Positions 23,601-36,641 of a stretch of DNA of 64,000 nucleotides are shown piece after piece. Under the pieces are notes generated by a model. That model did not search any database, was not told the origin of the DNA, and worked only from the letters and a program-made list of their open reading frames with translations. The stretch's first letter is position 1. Each line of letters starts with the position of its first letter. The stretch is taken from the NCBI GenBank assembly GCA_030248225.1, contig JASANE010025019.1, positions 1-64,000 of the forward strand, given 5' to 3'. This DNA is from Trileptium ribeirensis (taxonomy: Eukaryota > Nematoda > Enoplea > Enoplida > Thoracostomopsidae). A program made the translations under genes and the position numbers.

Positions 23601-25354
23601 ACACGCAATGTCCAAAATTACATATCAATATTTTGATTATTTAATGAAAATAAAAATTAGCACCATCGGTAGTGTTCGGAAAAATCACATTAATATACAA
23701 CATGTATGTAATTGGCGTAGTCTTGTTGCAAGGTTTGTAAGTCATGAACTGCGGGATCGGCTAAATTCTCCTTACGCGTCTACAAATATTATACAACATT
23801 ATTTACTTATATATACTAAGCGGCTTGTTTGGCGAATTCAAAACGACTTTAACAGGACTTTAATTATATACAGCAAAAAATCACTAAACAAAAATCAAAA
23901 ATAGAATCTCATATAGCAATGTCTAGCTATGTAAAACTGTCATCGATATAAGAATCGCAACAAGATATAATTCTTAAATGGCTAAAAACGTGTTTGGACC
24001 GTCGGCATGCAGCCTTCTGTTTGTAAATTATATCCAAAATGGCTAAACGTACAACCAGGGGTCCAGACCTTCTCGGTTTAATGGTACGACACGTTATCCT
24101 TCTTCTCTATACATTTGTGGATTTCATACAGAAATTGGACAATTATCCCGTTCACTAAATGATCGCCGGTGGTTGGGAATATCTAGACTCTACGCGTTTG
24201 GGGCAGAGTTCATCAACGTAAAATTTCAGGCTAAAGTAATCCTGTATTTTGCTGCTAATATTTGTAACGTGGCTTTACGAGAACTGATGTAGCTTAGATC
24301 TTTACTATACTCTTCACTTTTAAGGTATCTTGCTTGTGGTACAAATATTATACTGAGAAATACATTTCCTACACAAACCACTGGCACAAACATAAATTTT
24401 AGGGGCAAATATATATGTAAAATTTCTACTACAGACCTGAATTAAATATGAAAACACACGGCTTACGCGAAAATGGCTGAAATCTTTACCGTACATAAAC
24501 ATCCACGTTAGCTGCATTGTTTAACTAACGGCATATCGGTTTCTTTTATAGAAGAAGGCGCACAGGATTAAAATTGAGTTCAAATAAAAACCGCGGCATA
24601 TTTTACAATTATCTTACATAACCCTATCATGCATGAACTAATTTCGGCCAAATTTTTACAGTGCATGTAATCATTATATACGGCAAATTTGTAAGCGATA
24701 TATGTTAAACATTAAAGCATAACTTGTTTTTGCTAAAATTCGACTTTTCTAACCTATATTTACCTCTTTGATGGTCGGTACACTCCGCCACTCGTTCCGC
24801 ATCCTGGTACATCGTAGGCGTGTGAAAAATTTTAGCAATTTCAGCGACAAAAATTTCTAGGCCAAAAGTAGGAAAAGTGGGGAAAATTATAACGAAAAAT
24901 TGAGGAAGCCTGGGAAAATTTGAGAGTTCCACTTGGCCTACCCCACTCCACCGCCAACCCACATCCCTGCCGAAACCATCTTCCCATGAACCGGCGAACC
25001 TTGGACATCTGTCATATATGTGTGGTTAGTAGTATAAACCCTAAATGGTTTCATACCGGTTTTATTTCTTACATGCTTAATATGCAAACTAAATTAAACT
25101 AAAGTAATGTTATAAACACAACGATGTGAACGCTGTATCCAGTTGACCGAAACAGTTTTGCTATTGTATATGGTTCGGAATTGACGATAACAACGTTATG
25201 CAAATGTTTTTGAAATTGGTACCTGGCGAATAAAATATCTTTCCATTTTGCCATAAAATATAGAAACATAGCATCATCAAAAAATTTGCTGTATCTGTTG
25301 TTGCTACTAAAATATATTAACCACCTTTGTCTAGTAACAACACAGTTACTGATT
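20606..25354. other. no gene seen; GC-rich repeat fragments
   Basis: Two GC-rich patches (21200-21330 and 24900-24975) look like dispersed-repeat debris. A 98-codon open frame at 23608-23904 has no recognisable domain. No splice-bounded coding exon could be supported in this 4.7 kb. Confidence 0.35.
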
Positions 25355-25582
25355 TGGAAATCGCAAAAGCTAACGAATAAAATGGCAATCCATTTGCTAC
25401 AGTGTGTTTCACCAGATCTGGGCGCAGGTATGGAAATCGCAAAAGCTAACGAATAAAATGGCAATCCATTTACTACAGTGTGTTTCACCAGATCTGGGCG
25501 CAGTTATGGAAATCGCAAAAGCTAAGGAATAAAATGGCAATCTATTTACTACAGTGTGTTTCACCAGATCTGGGCGCAGGCG
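25355..25582. repeat. 76-bp tandem repeat, three copies
   Basis: TGGAAATCGCAAAAGCTAA starts at 25355, 25431 and 25507. Each copy ends CACCAGATCTGGGCGCAG. Copies are nearly identical. It makes overlapping minus-strand open frames that should not be taken as genes. Confidence 0.95.
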
Positions 25583-26171
25583 TACGGGCATAGTGGCAGT
25601 GGATAAGTGTCCAATAGTCCCTGGGAGCCGTGGGCTTAAAAAAATTTTGTAAGCACACCCGCTTCAGCCAACCTCGTGACAATTGGCATGGATCATCTGT
25701 ACACTATCTGGATAATTTGCTATGTAATACAAAAACACTCATATTCAACATATAATAGACGATGTTGATACTCCACGTATGGAATTGTCATATAATGACG
25801 ATAAAAATACGAAATCACACTCGTATGGTTCCACCAACGCTTAAGAAACTATCTAGATCTGTGCTGCATTGCGATAAATATAAACTGTGGTAACGAACAT
25901 ATCTAGACTATCGCGAATATCCGTTTGTGCTATAGTGTTGTTCGTGGGAGTCTGACTAACTGATTCAAAGTAATAAACATAACGCCAGCCGACAAGCTTA
26001 AGTGAAGCTTAAAGCATACTAACAAGTCTTAGGATAAATTATATATGCTCTGTGTAATCCTATTTTCAACCTTTTGGAAAGACGAAGTCGATACTATATC
26101 ACTCGACATAGTGGAACACGGTTGACGTACTAATGTATGCGTGGCAAAAATTAAATCACCAGCAACTACGA
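25583..26171. other. element-end fragment; otherwise nothing seen
   Basis: At 25586-25665, words such as GTACGGGCATAGTGGCAGTGG and CCGTGGGCTTAAAAA resemble the outer end of the element at 27650-28385, so this may be a solo end of the same family. Confidence 0.4.
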
Positions 26172-26850
26172 GTGGCCCTTCCACGATCGCTGACCGTACC
26201 ATTTCAAACCCGGAGAAGCCCGCTACTATATGGCACCTTGGGTTTCATCATATGTTAATCTCTAAGCATCGCTTCGATGGTAATTCTTCCATATTGTACA
26301 CTACCGGTTTAACTTCAAAGAAATTGATTAATTCTTTTATTATCCCCAATCTTTACCACCAAACAAGGCAATATCTTGAACAAATGTTTCATGTTTCAGA
26401 ATTTTCAAAGGAAATAGTTGGATTTCCGTTTCATCAATGTGTCATAGCAGCTATCCCCGTGATGATTTGGACGGATAGTTACGACGCACAGCCGACTGAA
26501 GGTAGTGAACCATCCGCTCTAGAACAGCGCTCGGTAAAATTTATAATTACGTCTATTTCATTGACAGCGCCCAGTGCCCAGTAAAGGCACCCACGATGTG
26601 GCCAGTACACAAAATCACCTAGTAATTCCGATAGCTGGTGCTCAAAAGAACCACCAGTTTTGGGACGTTGCTGGCTAAACGGATCGCTACGTCTTTTTGA
26701 TTGTGCTAACTATTGGGAGCCGGCCTGAGTCGTTTCCAGCAAACAGCGCTTATTGCTGAATATGTAGGATTGTAAACGTTGGCATCCGCCACCACCGCGA
26801 ACTGGGAATTTGAGCGATTTGCCGTTGCCCGGCGCGGCGGTATTAAACGA
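26172..26850. mobile_element. ~690-bp repeat element, copy 1
   Basis: This is the reverse-complement counterpart of 27650-28345. Shared words include CAAACCCGGAGAAGCCCGCTAC, CATTGACAGCGCCCAGTGCCCA and CAGCGCTTATTGCTGAATATG. An open frame at 26141-26584 runs through it but has no domain I recognise and is broken in copy 2, so I do not call a gene. Confidence 0.75.
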
Positions 26851-27649
26851 ATATCACTGAATATTTGGATAATATACACACAAACATTAGCAACTTGCAA
26901 ACGCAGCCTAGCTGTTTGTTTGATTTGCTGTGATGGTTTTATCTTCCATATCTATGATGAATTTAGTATGTATGATAAATCTCTAATGATGGCCTGAGCT
27001 GTAATTTTCGAAAAACTGCAACGTACCGTATGATTGTATGATTTCGATTTGTGTGTCTAGCTTCTAGCACACAACGCCTATTTCAACATTAGTCACTTGT
27101 AATGCTTGTGTATGTTAAGTCGATTGTTTTTTGTTTGCAGAAAAGATATTAAGAACCGACCACAGCTTTTTCATAGGCTCGACGTAGATTTCTTACCTGA
27201 CAAGTTTTTTTAATTATTAACTCCGCTTTGAAGTCGCTCATGGCCTAGAGCCTAGATTCTTCACTCTAGCGTCTATTGTTAATGTCGTTGCTCTACAGAT
27301 TATATTTTTGAATAGGCGTCTCATAGAAGAGTTACAATTCAATATGTAGAGAGTCCTTACAAACAAATTCAATTAGATTTAGATCTAAAAAATAAAATTT
27401 AGTAAAGAAATGGCAGAACAGCTCAGCGTTTCACGAAATCGAAAATTATATACAATCAATCGGCAAATTACGAGTTCTCGAAAATTACGTATGATGTGAT
27501 CAGATTTAAGATTATCATAGACAGACTAAATTTTATTATACAGTGGAACAATATCATATTATAATCAAAAACAAAAACCAGGCCGTGTTTTGGAAATGCT
27601 GAAATTCCGCGTATATTAAATATCAGTGACAATTTGTTTTAAATCTGAG
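26851..27649. other. spacer between inverted copies; no gene seen
   Basis: About 800 bp of AT-rich unique-looking sequence. Confidence 0.4.
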
Positions 27650-28345
27650 CTGCGTTGGGGAACGGGTACCGGCTCAAATTCTGAGTCCGCGGGTGGTGGG
27701 TATGCCGTAACGTTTACAATCCTACATATTCAGCAATAAGCGCTGTTGTGGAAATGACTAGGTGGCTTCGTATAGTTAGCACAATCAAAAAGACGTAGCG
27801 ATCCCGTTTAGTGAGCAATGTCCTAAAAACCTGGTGGTTCTTTTGAGCACCAGCTATCGGAATTACTAGGTGATTTTGTGTACTGGCCACATCGTGGGTG
27901 CCTTTACTGGGCACTGGGCGCTGTCAATGAAATAGACGTAATTATAAATTTTACCGAGCGCTGTTTAAAAGAGCGGATGGTTCACTACCTTCAGTCGGCT
28001 GTGCGTCGTAACTATCCGTCCAAAATTATTATGGGATAGCTGCTATGGTACAGATCATGAAACGGAAATCTAACTAATTTCGCGAAATCCCTAAACATGA
28101 AACATTTTGTTCAAGATTGTTGTTTGGGTGGTAGAAAGATCGGGAATGAAAGTATTAAGTCAATTTCTTCGTAGTGTAACCTGGGCAGCGAATACAGTGG
28201 CAAAGAATTAACTATTTGAAGCGAAATGCTGAAGAATAGTATGAAGCCAATAATGATGAAGCTCCAAAAAGGCCATATATAGGTAGCGGGCTTCGCGGGT
28301 TTGAAAAAATGGTACGGGCCTAGTGACGGTGGACAAGCCTAAAAT
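27650..28345. mobile_element. ~690-bp repeat element, copy 2 (inverted)
   Basis: Inverted relative to copy 1. The inner end has GAACGGGTACCGG and GAGTCCGCGGGT. Just beyond the outer end (28350-28380) stands ACGGGTACCCGCGGACTCA, the inverted form of the inner end, so the family may have terminal inverted repeats around ACCCGCGGACTCA. No transposase is seen. Confidence 0.7.
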
Positions 28346-28983
28346 TTTCACGGGTACCCGCGGACTCAAAAATTTTTGCACGCACACACCTATGCTCTAA
28401 AACCGGTGTCCCACGTAATCCCGAAGTGATATAAGTATCGACTTTGTTTCAAAGGTTGAGAAAATAAGGATTATATATATAGCAATATATAAATTTATAA
28501 TTCTGAATGTCTTTGCTGAGTAGTGCTTTAAAAGCTTCACTTATGCTTGTCGCTGTGGGAAAGCGACTCTTGATTCCATTTTTACCAGTTAAGTACAGAC
28601 TCACGAAGCATGCATAGGTACAAACAGGGAATATTCGCGATAAGTTCTTAAAACAATGTCTGTTAATGGAATAAAAGTTGGATATTTATCGCACGGCAAG
28701 CATACTTGTAATAAGGCGTCTCAAAGCTGTTTCGTGGAACCCAATACCCCTGAGTGCTATTCATACCCATTAGTCATGTTATTAGTATTTCTACGTGGAA
28801 GTATCAACATCGTCTATTATATGTTGACAAATGACGTTTTTGTATTACATAGCAAATTAATCCACAGTGTAAGAGAATCCACGTTATGATTACCCATATG
28901 CGTCAAATGCAAACAGTGTTCAGCAAGTGTCTTTATACAAATTAGAGTTGCTTCGGCCGCTATCATTCCAGCGTCGCGTATTA
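28346..28983. other. no gene seen
   Basis: Ends with AT-rich unique sequence; nothing supported. Confidence 0.4.
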
Positions 28984-29245
28984 AGCTGCGTTCACAAGTC
29001 AAACTTTCTCCTCAAAATTTGATCAAAATTTTAACTGACTGTAACTGTAATTTGCAATGGAAAAATATTGCAAATCACAATACTTCAAAATTCGAGCCCA
29101 ACATTTTTCAAGTTCTATTCCTTTGCCAAGATTTTCTAAGGAATATGCTAGAAAAAACATTGAACAGTGTTCACACGTTTAAATTCGCCAAAAATACGAA
29201 AACATGCCGTCGAAAATTTGGGCAAAATGTTTGTCATGTGAGCCC
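28984..29245. mobile_element. MITE with TTCACA-type inverted ends, copy 2
   Basis: It begins GCTGCGTTCACAAGTCAAAC. The right end, read inward, is GCTCACATGACAAACATTTT. TTAA stands at the left border and TTTTA at the right. It is of the same style as 11120-11424 but well diverged. Confidence 0.55.
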
Positions 29246-30202
29246 AATTTTAAAAACTACAGGAAGATGACAGGGCAACACATGTAATGCTGACATCAGT
29301 ATGATCACAAAATCACGAAGTCTTTCTACGAAAAACGACATGCCCCGGCAATAAATGTTAAAAACGTTTGGTATGATCGCAATATAGGATTGGTTAGTCA
29401 ATCAATATTTGTAAAATCCAAAGTCATCTAGCTTTAAAAACTAGAACGTTACACAATGACTGCTCCAAACTCAAAAACTGCTAAATTTATTAGAAATTGG
29501 TAGCTCAAGTATGTGCTAGAAATATATTTTTACATACAGTTTTTATTACGACTCCAAATTGTATTCGGTGTAAATAGCCTCATAGCAATTGACTCAGCTA
29601 GAAGTCGTTGTACAGTATGTCTTCTCCAACGAAGTTAGCGCAATAAAAACGCTTACTACCTGTAGTTAACTCTCAAATAAACAGAGACATGTAAATGCAA
29701 ACAAAAATACATAAATATTTGCAATAAAATACCTTCATGAAGCAAAAATTTAGCAAATTTTGTCAAAATTTGCCACAAAATCGCTTTTTTTCTCCTTCAA
29801 AAGAGATTTGGCAGTGTTTCTGACACTGTTGTAACCGTTTTTCTTGGCAAAATGCTCCTGCCAAAATCGGCCGCCCCCGGTCCATGCCCCTTGGCAAACT
29901 TTTCAGCGAATGGAGAGCCCAAAGAACTGCAGTAGCTTATTTATATAAACTTTTCATATAACGGCACTATGTATGACGCTAAACTATAATGACACAGGAC
30001 ACCGAAAAATACTTTTCAATCACCGAAAATATTCAAAATCATCGAATAACAGCAAAGCAAAAAGGTTCAGCTGCACTGCAAATGAGGAAATAGCTTCAAA
30101 TGAAACGAGTGAATTATCCAAATTAAAAGCTAAAGTTGTTGATAAAAAATAACCTCGGCGAAGACAAAGATTGTTAAGTAATAAATGTAACAATTCTATT
30201 AG
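29246..30202. other. no gene seen
   Basis: AT-rich. An AAATTT-word cluster lies at 29740-29800. Confidence 0.4.
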
Positions 30203-30548
30203 GGCTATAACCACTTTGATCAGCCATTACCGGCCCAAGTAGGTATCAAAATTTTTTGAGTGAACAACACTTGATGTTTACCTCTACTAAACGTGGGTGA
30301 CGAATCCAGGTTGTAATTTTCCCAATTCCAGTCGATTTTCCTCAATTTTTCTAAAATCTACCAATATTACGGCTATAACCACCTTGATCACTCATTACCG
30401 GCCCAAGTAGGGACCAAAATTTTTTGAGTGAACAACACTTGACGCTTACCTCTACTAAACGTGGGCGACGAATCCAGGTTGTAATTTCCCCAATTCCAGC
30501 CGATTTTCCTCAATTTTTCTTGAAAATTTTCCAAAATCAACCAATATT
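30203..30548. repeat. 168-bp direct repeat, two copies
   Basis: GGCTATAACCAC starts at 30203 and 30371. Both copies contain CATTACCGGCCCAAGTAGG, GAGTGAACAACACTTGA and GACGAATCCAGGTTGTAATT. About 90% alike by eye. Confidence 0.9.
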
Positions 30549-32760
30549 TTGTCAACTGTCCAGAAATTTCCGCGCGCCGGAGGCGACATGGAAATGATAA
30601 AAAGCAAATAAAAAATTATTTGCATCATATATAAATGCTGTTTAAAAGCCAAATATCCGAAAAAATATGTAGCATAGAAGTATATAACCCGGAACACAAT
30701 ACACTACTCAAACATGAGACGGTCCCGTTGTATAAAAATAGAAAGGCAGCCGAATTTGTTTGAAAAGTACGCAGTGTGACACCCACCCCTCTTGCTGCGC
30801 CCGTGGAAACAACAATTCAGCGCTATAAAAAAATCCGTTGCAGTTAAACTGTTTTAATTAAAGCACAGTCCCAATACAAATTTAGTCGTAGTATGTGTGC
30901 TATATGGTTAGAAAAAGAAAAGTGTGAGAGGTTCGGCGGCAGTCCTTTGACTTAGGCTTAGTCTAAGTCTAATATAAAATGCGATGTTTAGGCATAAACT
31001 CTAAGGATTAGACTTAGCATATATATCGAGTAGAACGCCTTTCAATTACATGCATAAAAGTTACATTGGCAAAAGCACATATCTCAATTTCAATATTCCT
31101 TGTAGCAGTAATCATTAAGGATGCGGTTAAATGAACGACTTTATTAATCACTAATACAGCCTCGTCACATATACCTGCAGCCAACAGAAGGATTACCAAC
31201 GTAACAAATACTGAAACTTCGTGGGTGTGTATCTGCACGTTATGTTCAGCCGCCAGTATATATTCCGACTGTGATCGTTACAATAACAAATTCAAGCCTG
31301 AAACAATAGCATTTTGTCTTCTGATAGACAGATTTGATTTTTTACTAAATTTCCGTGTATATATATCGAAATTATCGATGTTTACATGGTTTGATACTGG
31401 AAACTATATGCATTACTGCATATATATATACTTCAACAGTGAAACTGGGTTATTTTGTGTTGAATTCATCATTTCAGATTGTAATACAGCATCACAATCA
31501 TACGTAATAGTCGTGTAGTAAACGATGCATCTGTTTCGGCTGTCATAGTTCGACCTAACAATTTTTAGCAGTATTGCAATCCACACAACGAACCAACGTA
31601 CATATTAGCAGACAGACAAGACATAATAATTTAGTCGGCTATAGATATTTTTGAGTTATCGTAAAATTGAATTCAGGCTTGATTTTGGCAATGCCGTGGA
31701 AATTACACCATTATACAACGTATGACTCCTCAACCATCACCTGAACCTAGTGTTGTGGTCCCAACCTTCAGCACCCGATCGTCGCTGCGACAATACTTAC
31801 CCATTCATACCGATCATATTTTGACCAACACGACTGGCAACCACGCCTTACTTCAGTGCAACGAATATGCTACTTTATTATCATACATCGCAAATCACCA
31901 TCGCGCAAAAAGTTTTCGTAAATTTAGCTAGACAGATCAACAAATTGATGATGGTAAGTGAACGACTTATCATCAGACTATTTATCGTCCGAATGTTAGC
32001 GAAAAAACGATTCCTAAAACCTCATTTTGCATCATGCGAATGTAGAATAAACATGTTCGAGTGCTCTACTGCTAAAATTACGGTTGGTTCGTTGACCCAA
32101 CCTAATATTTTGTTGCATGAACAATCATCTTAATGACATGTAACAACGGAGAAAAACGCAATCAGCTACAACACAATAATATATTACTGTGCAAGGACAT
32201 GGTACAGCGATATTAATACCTATCAATAAGCTCTCAACTGGAATAAATCTCTGAAATAATTGGAAAAGATACTTGTCTACTCATCTGACTTATATAAAAT
32301 TAGAGCGTGACTAAGCAATTTAAAAGCAATTACAAATATAAAATCAGAAAAAATAATATTCTGACAACGTGTTCCGAAAAAAAGATAATCACATTCGAAT
32401 GCATCAACAAAAACCTAAGGCAATAATTCAATGCGATATCTGTTTGACAAAAAATCACAGTATAAAAGACCCAATAACTAGTTCCCAAATCATAGTCAAA
32501 TATTTGTACATAAGGTGTATTGTATCCGACACGATCTCAGATCAATGTAGCTTTCAAACCCACTGAACGCTAATTAACAGCTATTAGCAATTGTAATTGA
32601 ATCAATTCGAATAGAACTCAGCTAATTTGTGTTCGAATATGGCCGTAAATATTTAATCAGTGGCCAGTTAGCATTTCTAAAATCCGCTAGGTAGCTGCAA
32701 TCATTTTTGACATTTTAAAATTTTTGAACAAAAAATGTCATTTTCACGAGTGTGAAGGCG
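30549..32760. other. no gene seen
   Basis: AT-rich sequence with only short open frames of no recognisable content. Confidence 0.35.
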
Positions 32761-32822
32761 GTATTTTGTTGCTAACTATGTACGTAGGCGGTCTGCTGTG
32801 TAGTGGTAGCAACAAAAAGTAT
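32761..32822. repeat. short hairpin
   Basis: GTATTTTGTTGCTAA (32761-32775) faces GTAGCAACAAAAAGTATC (about 32805-32822), giving an imperfect stem of about 15 bp with a 30-base loop. Confidence 0.55.
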
Positions 32823-33804
32823 CTTGTGAATCTCATGTGAAAGAATGTTTGTATACCATGGGTTTATAAAGCTTTAGCGACAGCATTGAAAAACCGCTGG
32901 CCTTTATTAGACACATTATTGTAACACCCGCTGGAAATAAGAATACGAACAATATTACGGAATATATCCACAAATTCGCTAGATGCAGCGCAGAGATATA
33001 TACCTGAAACTACAAACAATCCATAAGCCCGATATAATGCTAAAACGTTAAAAAATAACATATAGCAAAACATCGAAAGCCAAAAATATTAGCTCGTGCG
33101 TTCATACCAATTTGTAACTATTAACTCGCATCACAAAGGGACGTGAAACGAAGCGAGAATATCTACTCTACTACAAATTTAAAATCTGTTATTGTCAAAA
33201 CGCAAAAAAACCTGTTATTTTCATCATATTCCATTATACATTAACACGCCCATCACCAATATCAAACTCTAACCTTGTTAAATCATCAAACTCTGCTTTA
33301 CATTCATGTACAGAATTCGACTTAGTGGGTCCCTTCAAAATTCCCAGAGAGAAAATAATGATTCAGCAATTTACATTAAGACATATATCAGTGCCCAAGG
33401 TCAGTCGGATTAGGTGGTAAATCGTTCCAGGGTTGGGTGTAGATAGAGACGCAATTTTTTGTAAACAATATTTCCTTAGAAAATTTTGCTGATTGCTGGT
33501 TGCTCGAACGCCTTCTGCGCGGTGGGGGGCGGGTCGTGCTGTGTCAGGAGAGGGTAAATATCATTTAAGGGGGTCCGATGCTTACAGGGCTAGCTCCTAT
33601 GTGCATTACGGACAAACTGCTGATCATGATTGACACGTATCAAAACCTTAGAACTCTTTGTTTACTAGTAGCAAAATCAAAAAAATCAGCATAGAGAGAC
33701 AAAAGAGCCAAAAGATCAATCAAATATAGCCGGGACCACAATCCACAAGACAACAGATAAAGCCACAAATCCCACCAATGACGACCAAATCCCGAAAGCG
33801 GAAA
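32823..33804. other. no gene seen
   Basis: AT-rich. One GC-rich patch lies at 33520-33550. Confidence 0.35.
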
Positions 33805-34062
33805 TCTCCGCAGTCCCAGACCCAAAAACCATACAACCAGCAACAACAAAAAAAAACAGCAGCAAAAAAATATATAAAAAAATCGCAAAACCATAATACC
33901 CATAAACCAAACAAGCACACAACCAAAAAAACCCCCCAAAACAAATCCAAAAAAAAAAAAAAAAAAAAAAAAAACCATAAACACAAACATAACAGCCCCC
34001 CAGAAGAAAACAAGACCCACAAAAAAACAAAAAAAAAACCCCAAAAACCCAAAAAGCAATGA
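33805..34062. other. A/C-rich low-complexity tract with poly-A run
   Basis: For about 250 bases the plus strand is almost only A and C, with homopolymer blocks (C6, and an A run of 24 ending near 33974). T and G are nearly absent. This makes overlapping phenylalanine- or lysine-rich open frames on both strands that are not genes. It is unlike any other part of the window. Confidence 0.85.
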
Positions 34063-36211
34063 TCAAATGTAATTGAAATAACACTTTTTATACTGATTCA
34101 TAATTCACAGTGAGCACAGCTTCCTACACCACGAAAATCTATTTAATACTATCAGATGATACCATCATTATTGCCGCCGAACACACGTGTAACGGTATAA
34201 ATTAAATTTATATAAATATATGCAACAACTTTGGTCTTTACAAATCTCATCAAGACGAAGACGAATAATGTGTTTCCGGCTTTTTAGACCAAATCAGTGC
34301 TTATTGTGGCTTTCGATTTCGGTTCTTATCTATTTGACGTAAATATCTAATGATTTTGAAACTTGCTAGCATTATTCAATCAGTTCCTATTAAAGTATTT
34401 CGGTGATTATTCAAGCTCTTAAATCGTTTATAAAGTCACGATTCTGCTCCCCAATCCGTAATGACATTACAACGAACAAAAAAGTAGAAAGTAACACATG
34501 TTCTAATCGTCTATTTCATTAAACGAATAGAAATATAATGATTTGCGGTAACAAAATTGGGTCTTTAATCTAAATGCTAAATCTAAAAACGTCCACGTTT
34601 TCAAAAACCAAAATAAATTTAACTGCATAAGCGTATGTACATAATCTTGTCTTTCACTTACCTCTAGCATAATATGTATTTATAGTGTTATATAGTGCCA
34701 TGGACTAGAACATAGAGTGAGTCCTAATGGTGCCACAGGAAGTGGCATCTATAACTTTTATTCAGTGTCCGGAGCATCCATAATGATTTAGTGTTTATTT
34801 GTAATGCTAAAATGGAAGGTCTGATTTACAAAGAATAGATTTTATCGATGGAGTCGGCATTTTTTGTCCGAACGTTTCAAGAATCTATTACAAACAAAAT
34901 TCACTGTCGAAACGTGAATTTGGAAGTAGAAGAAACTAGTTCCAATCTTTCTTAGCAAAAACGTGTCACAGCTGTTTAGAAATTCTAGCGATCTTTATTT
35001 AACTGAACGAAAAATATAAATTTTAGGAGAATATTGCGATTTCCAGATCATTGCCATTAACCATCAATCGTGTTGTATATAAATGCTGCGTGTCGCACGC
35101 ACCTACAGAAATGGGCTAGTAAAAACAGTCGTAGGTAAAAGGGTTATACAGGACATGAAAATGTAAACAAATGTTCGATTTTACCAACGATATTGAACAG
35201 GCTGGATGTCCAGTGCTTAAAACACTTTACCGTTCAAAATTTACGAATGATGCTTTGGAAAGCATATTATTGATGGAAGCTCAAATTGTATATCTCGTGA
35301 TCAGTGGAACTTGGATACCACAAAATTACTCAACGAAATTCGTACTTCAGAAAGTTGTAATGTAAAGTTAACAATTATTCTTATTCCTGTGCGAAGAGAC
35401 TGATCAACATTAATTTTCCGCATTAGCCTTGGCGTGGACGCGAAAGATATAACTATACACAATGCAGTATTGTCTACTTATCTGTTCTTAAGACGTCGTA
35501 GCATACATCTTTCGCAGTGTGACAAATGACATACTGGAATTTCCGTACCGCTAGTCTGACATCGCTTGTCGGCCGCCGTTTCTAAAGGTGATTCGATGAC
35601 AACGCCCGAGACTAAAAATTGTATATTCTTAGGTTGAATTTATTTTTGAAAACCTGTTGAATAGATTGTGTAATTATCATATTTCTTGCATATCACGGCG
35701 TATAATGAACAGTCTGGGGAATGTCAAAAACAAAGTCAGCCTGACAGCTATGACAATAAGGCTGACAACTGTATTAAGTAAAGATTTAATTTTGCAGCTA
35801 GAGTGTTAAAATGGAATGGTGTTAGTTTAAGTTTATAAATAATTAGCCCATATCACTCGATAATAACAGTAATATTGTCAGTATTGCCGATTTCTTTTGT
35901 CTAGAATGCAGATGGGCATTTATAATATTACTAGGAGCATGAAATGCGCAGCACGTGAATCGTATCCAGGAAGCGTAAAATTTCATCCTGGAGTGTCGTT
36001 AGATATCGTTTTTATTGGGAAATTCTAAAGCTGCTGATAATTTAGACATTTATCTGACCATGTAATTTAGCATGTTGCTAGTAATCGTGATAATGACTAA
36101 ATAAGACGCTTTTTGGTAAGTACCGGCTATACCTAATGTTGCTTTGGGGGTAGCAGCAATCTGGTCGCCAATAATAAATCAGATTCGGACAGAAATCGAA
36201 ACTACTGGTAA
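34063..36211. other. no gene seen
   Basis: AT-rich. A 64-codon open frame at 35171-35365 has no recognised domain. Confidence 0.35.
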
Positions 36212-36340
36212 TTGCTACTCCTGCTGTTATTGGTTGTCGGCGACTTCGTAGTTGCTACGCCACAACAAACCTTCGGGGGTTGCAGTCCATACCCCCAGAG
36301 AACCTTGGGCGGTACTACTGGAATCGTTGGAGGGAGAGAA
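36212..36340 (+). CDS. possible first exon of a trypsin-like serine protease
   Basis: 43 open codons read LLLLLLVVGDFVVA (hydrophobic, signal-peptide-like), then a short stretch with one cysteine (GGCSPYPQRTLGG), then GIVGGRE. The exon ends at GAA|GTGAGC, a good splice donor in phase 0. IVGG is the conserved N-terminus released on activation of S1 proteases, and a preceding propeptide cysteine is usual. Problems: the first codon is TTG, not ATG, directly after TAA, so the start may be mutated (or one base was gained). I found no downstream exon with CGGSLI or TAAHC in the window. It is either a first exon whose partners lie elsewhere, a broken gene or a coincidence. Confidence 0.35.
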
Positions 36341-36641
36341 GTGAGCCGAAAAACCACCGCATTATCGTATATCGGGATGTACATCAGTATGACATAGCGT
36401 CATACTTTTCTACAAAATTTTCTATAATGAACTCTTGGTAATACAAACTGTAAATGTTAGTTTCAAATTTCTACGAAAACATTGACGCTACGCTTCGAGC
36501 TCGTGTAAATTCGCAACGAGACTTGAAATGAAATTTGAATCCCAACACCTTTGTTTCAACAAAATTATTATGCGCGTTATGGCATTTGACAGTGCGAGCG
36601 AATTGACAAAGTCTGTTTAAATAAACAAGAGGAAATAATTA

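Noticed and set aside
25099..25591. 129- and 60-codon minus-strand ORFs
   Set aside because: They are mostly the 76-bp tandem repeat translated; repeated peptide blocks mirror the DNA repeat.
26141..26584. 147-codon ORF as a possible transposase
   Set aside because: No recognisable catalytic motif, and the inverted copy at 27.65-28.35 kb is broken in the same region, so it is treated as part of a non-coding element.
33640..34084. Long Phe/Leu/Gly-rich ORFs on the minus strand and a Lys/Gln-rich ORF on the plus strand
   Set aside because: They arise only because the tract is nearly all A and C on one strand; no domain, no start context, no splice sites.
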